From Rubrivivax sp. A210 (GTDB lineage: Bacteria > Pseudomonadota > Gammaproteobacteria > Burkholderiales > Burkholderiaceae_C): a stretch of DNA of 64,000 nt. The position numbers and the translations under genes were made by a program. The notes under the pieces are model-generated. The model was not told where the DNA came from. It searched no databases and saw only the letters and a list, made by a program, of their open reading frames with translations. Below are positions 60,139 through 64,000 of the stretch, in pieces; the first letter of the stretch is position 1; the number at the start of each line of letters is the position of its first letter. The stretch is taken from the NCBI RefSeq assembly GCF_904426505.1, contig NZ_CAJGBN010000002.1, positions 1 to 64,000 on the forward strand, in the 5' to 3' direction.

Positions 60139-61053
60139 GCGACTCCAGCGCAGTGGCCATGATTGCCGCCAGCACACCCATGCCATGGGGAGAGGGATGG
60201 ATCGCGTCCTTGTAAGCCTGGGGCTGACCCCGCCAACGCGCGTCTCGACCCACGGACACCACTTCTTGCACTCCGGCCGCCCTGAGCACGGACTCCATGG
60301 CTTCCAGCTGGCTGTGCAGCAGCGTCTCGTCGGCAGCCTCTTGCTTGTCGGGATAGAGGAAGACGATCACGCGCTTTGTGGTGTTGGCAGCCATGAAGGC
60401 CGCGAGCATCGCGGCAACGTCTTGAGACTCAACCTTCAGCTCGGGCGGCGTCCCTTCGCACGGCCGCTGCAGCACATGCTTGTCGGCCAGGTACCAGAGC
60501 GCGACCACGGGCCGGGTGAGCGGGTGGCTCCTCGTGCAACTCCACGACGATGCCGGCGCCAGATCGCCGTTGTTCAGCACGAAGGCGATGGTGTCCACCT
60601 TGTCCACCACGTCCGGGTTCTGCTGCAGGTAAGTCAGCTCGTTCTGCAAGGACCAGCTGCCTGCGGAGATGGGCCAGACCTTGCCCTTGATCCGCCGCTC
60701 CAGTTGCGGACCGAGCCGCTCGGCGCGGGCATAGGGGTTGCCGCCCCAGACGATGCTGTCGCCCACCAAAAGCAAATTGGCCACCGGGTCGAGCACGAAC
60801 TCCTCGGCACCCATGTGGCGGGAGTTGATGATCCAGTCGTTTTTGTTGAGAAAGCTGCCGCGCTGCCCGGCAGCAGGGATGTAGCCGATGCTGGCATCGG
60901 CGTGATAGATCGGAAGATCCACCATGCCTGCCACGCGCACGCCGAGTTCAGCGACCATCACGACAAAGACCGCGCCAGCCGCCAGCCGCCAGCCGCCAGC
61001 CGCCAGCCGCCAGCCGCCAGCCGCCAGCCGCCAAATTTTTTCATGCCACTCAT
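60125..61053 (-). CDS. Membrane-anchored SGNH hydrolase-like protein, candidate phase-variable gene
   Basis: The body reads NLLLVGDSIVWGGNPYA (block I GDS) and ends with DAIHPSPHGMGVL (catalytic Asp-x-x-His), typical of SGNH acyl-ester hydrolases or O-acyltransferases. An N-terminal hydrophobic anchor (AVFVVMVAELGVRVAG) follows a heptad-coding repeat. The ATGs at 61053 and 61044 enter the repeat in one frame, but with the present copy number this frame stops at 60958-60960. The body frame has no good start between the preceding glycosyltransferase's stop and the repeat. A start at 60957 (ATG) or 60960 (GTG) after the repeat is the alternative. Confidence 0.65.
60974..61033. repeat. Heptanucleotide tandem repeat (GCCAGCC)8.6
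   Basis: Eight full and one partial (GCCA) copies of GCCAGCC run head to tail with no mismatch. Read on the minus strand the unit is GGCTGGC. Seven is not a multiple of three, so each gained or lost copy moves the reading frame of the SGNH gene, in whose 5' end the repeat lies. Confidence 0.95.
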
Positions 61054-61082
61054 CGTCGCTTGCTAAGGCATTTGAAGTTTGT

Positions 61083-62306
61083 TCACGGCGAGGCCTTTTG
61101 CCCCAGATCGGCTTCCAATGCTGCCAGCACGCCCGCGGCGCCCATATGCCGCTCGGCCCAAAGGCGTGCCGCGCGGCCCACGGCGGCGCGGCGCTCGGGG
61201 GCCTGCGCCAGGTCTTGCAAGGCTGCGGCCAGAGCCGCTGCGTCCTCCGGCGCAACGACCACGCCGCAATCGGCCAAAACCTCGGCGATCTCGGTCCCGG
61301 CACGCGTGGTCGCCACCACCGGCCGCCCGCTCGCCAGCATGCCCGACAGCTTGGACGGCAGCACCAGGTCTTCGGCGTCCGGGCTCTGGGTCAGCAGATG
61401 GATGTCGGCCAGGCCCAGCAGTTCGCCCAGGCGGGCGGCCGGCTGCAGCGGCAGCAGGCGCACGTTCGGCAGTCCGGCGCAGGCCACCTCCAGCGCCGGC
61501 TTCATCACGCCATCGCCACAGACCACGAAGACGATCTCGGGCCGCGCGGCCAGCAGGCGGGCGGCCTCGGGGATCAGCATCAGGCCCTGCTTGGGGCCCA
61601 GCGTGCCCGAGAACAGCGCCACCACGGCATCCGCCGCGATGCCGAGTTCGGCACGGTAGGCGCTGGGGCGGTCCAGCGGGCGCAGGCTGTCGACATCCAC
61701 CCAGTTGGGCAGGGCACGCACGCGATCAGGCGCCACGCCCTTGTCCACCAGCCGTTCGCGCATGCGCCGAGAGATCGACGAGACGCGGTCGAAGCGGCGC
61801 AGCAGCCAACGCTCGGCGCCCAGGATGGCGCGCTGCGCCAACCCGCCCTTGAGCAGACCCATGCGGAAGGCGACGTCGACCTCGAAATCCTGCACATGCA
61901 GCCAGGCGCGGGCGCCGGTGAGGCGGGCCACCAGCCAGCCGGCGGGGGCGCAGACGAAGAAGGGCGCCACCGTCATCACCACCTGCGGCCGCCAGAAAAT
62001 CTGGGCCGCCATGGACGGCAGCGACGCCACGGCAAAGCTCAGCAGATGCAGCACGCGCGCCAGTCCGCCGGGCCGCTGCGGCACCCACAGCGGGGCGCGC
62101 CACACGTCCACGCCCTGCCAGCTCTCACGCCGCCAGGGCGGCCAGGCGTAGCCCGGCGCCACGCGCCAGGCCGGGTAGTAGGGCGGCGCGCAGACCACCC
62201 GCACCTCGTGGCCACGCGCCGCCAGCCAGGCCGCCATCTCGCCCGAGTACTTGCCGATGCCGGTGGGCTCCGGGGCGAAGTTGGCGCTGTAGAACAGGAT
62301 CTTCAC
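61083..62306 (-). CDS. Glycosyltransferase family 4 (WcaI-like)
   Basis: The 407-residue product is a GT-B retaining glycosyltransferase. It has FYSANFAPEPTGIGKYSGEMAAWLA at the N-terminus as in WcaI/ colanic-acid fucosyltransferase-type proteins, FSGTLGPKQGLMLIPEAARLL, and the donor-site VLPSKLSGMLASGRPVVAT with the GTEIAEVLADCGVVV end. It probably adds one sugar, possibly fucose or glucuronate, to the lipid-linked unit. It ends 30 bases before the first ATG of the SGNH gene. Confidence 0.9.
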   Translation of the reverse strand: MKILFYSANFAPEPTGIGKYSGEMAAWLAARGHEVRVVCAPPYYPAWRVAPGYAWPPWRRESWQGVDVWRAPLWVPQRPGGLARVLHLLSFAVASLPSMAAQIFWRPQVVMTVAPFFVCAPAGWLVARLTGARAWLHVQDFEVDVAFRMGLLKGGLAQRAILGAERWLLRRFDRVSSISRRMRERLVDKGVAPDRVRALPNWVDVDSLRPLDRPSAYRAELGIAADAVVALFSGTLGPKQGLMLIPEAARLLAARPEIVFVVCGDGVMKPALEVACAGLPNVRLLPLQPAARLGELLGLADIHLLTQSPDAEDLVLPSKLSGMLASGRPVVATTRAGTEIAEVLADCGVVVAPEDAAALAAALQDLAQAPERRAAVGRAARLWAERHMGAAGVLAALEADLGQKASP

Positions 62307-62337
62307 GCGCTGCGCCCGAAGCGATTGGGGGCCGCCT

Positions 62338-63162
62338 TCATGAAGAGGCCCGCTCCAGTTCGCGCACCTTGAGCACGATCATGTACTCGTAGATGGCCTG
62401 CAGCATGGCGTAGGTGAGCCCGGCGCGGCCGTCGAGAAAGCCGCGCTTGCCGATGTAGAGCAGCAAGAACTTGATCACCGGCCGCAACGGCAGGCGGTAG
62501 AACAGTTCCTTTTGATGAAAGCGGCGCTCGTGGAAATCGGCCGCGGTAAAGACCTTGCGCAGCGAGAAGGCCGCCTGGCCGCGCCGGTTGTCCATGATCT
62601 GGCGCGCCTCGAAGCTGCTGTAGCTGTTGTGCCGCTCCAGCCAGTGCGTGACGCCCTTGCTGAAGGGGAAATGGTCGAGATAGCCACCCAGCTGCGCCAC
62701 CGGGCCGTCGGCGATGGAAATCGGGTTCACCAGCCGCTCGTAGCGCATCTTCTCGGGCCTGAACAAGCGCATGTAGAAGGGCGAGGTCTGCACATGGGCC
62801 AGCCAGGTGCCCATGAAGAAATCGCGCCGCTGCAGGCGAAAGGCCACGGCATCGCCCGGCTTGGCGGCGGCGGCCTGCACCGCCTGCACCAGCTCGGGCG
62901 TCATGCGCTCATCGGCGTCGATGTAGAAGACCCAGGGGTGCTTGAAGCGGATGTTGGCCAGCCCCCAGTTCTGGTGCGCGGCCCAGTTGTCAAACGGGCG
63001 CTGGGTGACGTGGGCGCCGGCGCGCCGGGCGATGGCCACGGTCTCGTCGGTGCTCACCGAATCGTAGAGATGGATGTCGTCCGACCAGGCCACGCTGGCC
63101 AGGCAGCCGGGCAGATCCTGCTGTTCGTTCTTGGTCAGGATCAGTATCGAAACGCCGCTCAC
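62338..63162 (-). CDS. Glycosyltransferase family 2 (WaaE/KdtX-like)
   Basis: The 274-residue product has a GT-A fold with SILILTKNEQQDLPGCLASV, the metal-binding FYIDADERMTP, and a downstream PFYMRLFRPEKMRYERLVNP segment found in WaaE-like transferases. The C-terminal helices are hydrophobic and may bind membrane. It is coupled to the acetyltransferase gene by an ATGA overlap and is 31 bases before the WcaI-like gene. Donor and acceptor are unknown. Confidence 0.9.
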   Translation of the reverse strand: MSGVSILILTKNEQQDLPGCLASVAWSDDIHLYDSVSTDETVAIARRAGAHVTQRPFDNWAAHQNWGLANIRFKHPWVFYIDADERMTPELVQAVQAAAAKPGDAVAFRLQRRDFFMGTWLAHVQTSPFYMRLFRPEKMRYERLVNPISIADGPVAQLGGYLDHFPFSKGVTHWLERHNSYSSFEARQIMDNRRGQAAFSLRKVFTAADFHERRFHQKELFYRLPLRPVIKFLLLYIGKRGFLDGRAGLTYAMLQAIYEYMIVLKVRELERASS

Positions 63163-63770
63163 GCTGGTTTTCCCTCTTGGTCATCCGCTGCGGCAGCGGG
63201 CAGCGGCCGGGCCTTGATCCTGCGGCAGGGGTTGCCGGCATAGATGGTCCAGGCCTGGTCCAGGTTGCGCGTCACCACCGACATCGCGCCCACCACCACG
63301 CCGTCGGCGATGGCGATGCCGGGTGCCACGAAGACACCGGCCGCCACCCAGACCTGGCTGCCCAGTGTGATGGGGGCAAAGGTCAGGGGCATGTCGGTAC
63401 GGGTGTAGTCGTGGCTGCCGGTACACAGATAGCCGAACTGCGAGACCACACTGTGCGGGCCCAACGTCACCGGCGCGAAGTTGTAGACATTGACCCCTTC
63501 GCCCAGCGCGGCCCAGTCGCCCAGTTTCAGGTTCCAGGGCATGAGCACGCGCACGCCCGGCAGGATGGTGCAGTGGCTGCCGATGTCGGCCCCCATCAGC
63601 CGCAGCGCCGACACACGCAGTGGCGACAGCGGCTTGGGCAGCCAGCGCACCAGCGGCTGCAGCAGATAAGACCACAGCACGCGCCGCAGCTTGATGCCCA
63701 GAGGCCATTGCTGGCGATTCCTGGCCAGGTCGATGAAAACCGGGCCGGCGTCGGGACGGTGTTCGCTCAT
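63159..63770 (-). CDS. Hexapeptide-repeat O-acetyltransferase (WcaF-like)
   Basis: The 203-residue product has left-handed beta-helix hexapeptide repeats (IGSHCTILPGVRVLMPWNLKLGDWA..., VTLGPHSVVSQ, ITLGSQVWVAAGVFVAPG) and the catalytic His in CTGSHDYTRTDMPLT. WcaF-type enzymes acetylate the sugar of the repeat unit, using acetyl-CoA. It overlaps the next gene by ATGA. Its start follows the stop of the partial gene to the right by seven bases, so they are in one operon. Confidence 0.9.
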   Translation of the reverse strand: MSEHRPDAGPVFIDLARNRQQWPLGIKLRRVLWSYLLQPLVRWLPKPLSPLRVSALRLMGADIGSHCTILPGVRVLMPWNLKLGDWAALGEGVNVYNFAPVTLGPHSVVSQFGYLCTGSHDYTRTDMPLTFAPITLGSQVWVAAGVFVAPGIAIADGVVVGAMSVVTRNLDQAWTIYAGNPCRRIKARPLPAAAADDQEGKPA

Positions 63771-63777
63771 GGCAATC

Positions 63778-64000
63778 TCATCCCGGCTTGCGGCAGACGA
63801 AGTACATCACCGCCCCGTCCATCGCCGGACCGATTGTCGCGCTTGCCCAGGCCGCATTGAGCAGCTTGCGCAGGCCGTAAAGGCGGTAACGGCCCCCCAT
63901 CTCGCTGGCCAGGGCGCGCTTCAGGTCAAAGGCCTGCTCGGGCGTCACCGTCTGGTCGCGCAGGCGCCGCAGGCCGTCGCGCGCCAGAAACTCCCAGGGC
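63778..64000 (-). CDS. C-terminal fragment of a methyltransferase-like protein (runs off the window)
   Basis: The minus-strand frame is open from the right edge to a TGA at 63778-63780. The last 74 or so residues include WEFLARDGLRRLRDQ, FDLKRALASEMGGRYRLYGL and end AVMYFVCRKPG. The ending resembles class I SAM methyltransferases, but no catalytic motif is inside the window. It continues the same-strand run of the polysaccharide block. Family assignment is tentative. Confidence 0.55.
   Translation of the reverse strand, partial: PWEFLARDGLRRLRDQTVTPEQAFDLKRALASEMGGRYRLYGLRKLLNAAWASATIGPAMDGAVMYFVCRKPG

Noticed and set aside
60974..61033. Tandem repeat as a CRISPR array or transposon end
   Set aside because: Units are only seven bases with no spacers and no flanking inverted repeats or target duplication.
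61083..61303. In-frame upstream extension of the SGNH protein
   Set aside because: It lies entirely within the glycosyltransferase gene in another frame and has Arg/Pro-rich shadow composition; it is unlikely to be the true N-terminus.

Overview
The window is a 64 kb piece of a high-GC, gene-dense bacterial chromosome. It fits a betaproteobacterium of the order Burkholderiales, perhaps near Rubrivivax, Methylibium or Leptothrix. The lineage call is inferred from gene content and protein style: red-type (form IC) RuBisCO with CbbX, a PhoH-like/YbeY pair, a UbiJ/UbiB pair, and CheD next to CheB. Nothing in the window proves the species. No rRNA, tRNA, insertion sequence, prophage or CRISPR array was seen.

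Left part (1-11 kb and the cbb block to 14 kb). The window opens inside a chemoreceptor gene, followed by cheR, cheD and cheB. Then come an SRPBCC protein, a wax ester synthase/diacylglycerol acyltransferase facing an acyl-CoA-binding protein, and a periplasmic binding protein. A complete minus-strand Calvin-Benson operon follows, in transcription order cbbL-cbbS-cbbX-cbbF-cbbP-cbbY, with a glutathione peroxidase-like gene coupled at its end. The LysR-type regulator cbbR is divergent from cbbL across an AT-rich gap with operator-like sequences.

Middle (14-40 kb). This part holds a lone receiver protein, lipB, a large cyclase-like/STAND ATPase/TPR regulator, ybeY and its PhoH-like partner, a 7TMR-DISM histidine kinase with its LuxR-type regulator, and a second chemoreceptor ending in a CheR-tether-like pentapeptide. 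Next is an operon of an O-GlcNAc-transferase-like protein, a type I secretion ATPase and its membrane fusion protein. Then follow a universal stress protein, a patatin-like lipase, a ClsB-like phospholipase D, a YbhP-like phosphatase, nudB, aspS, a DUF502 membrane protein, an FmdB-type zinc ribbon, ubiB and ubiJ.

Right part (40.6-64 kb) is an exopolysaccharide locus in three blocks. The plus-strand block has the priming glycosyltransferase, an EpsL-like outer-membrane protein, galE, manC and rfbBDAC. After a csp gene, ugd (minus) and gmd-fcl (plus) are divergent, followed by a large secreted beta-helix lipoprotein. The minus-strand block, read from the right edge, has a partial gene with a methyltransferase-like end, an acetyltransferase, two glycosyltransferases, an SGNH hydrolase, an unknown protein, a flippase and two methyltransferases. 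Together these predict a polymer with Gal, GlcA, Man/Fuc and Rha precursors and O-acetylation, with colanic-acid-like chemistry plus rhamnose. No polymerase or Wza/Wzc export genes are in the window.

The most striking observation is a run of about 8.6 copies of the 7-base unit GCCAGCC at the 5' end of the SGNH gene. It leaves the nearest ATG codons out of frame with the body of the gene, as expected for a phase-variable gene caught in its OFF state.
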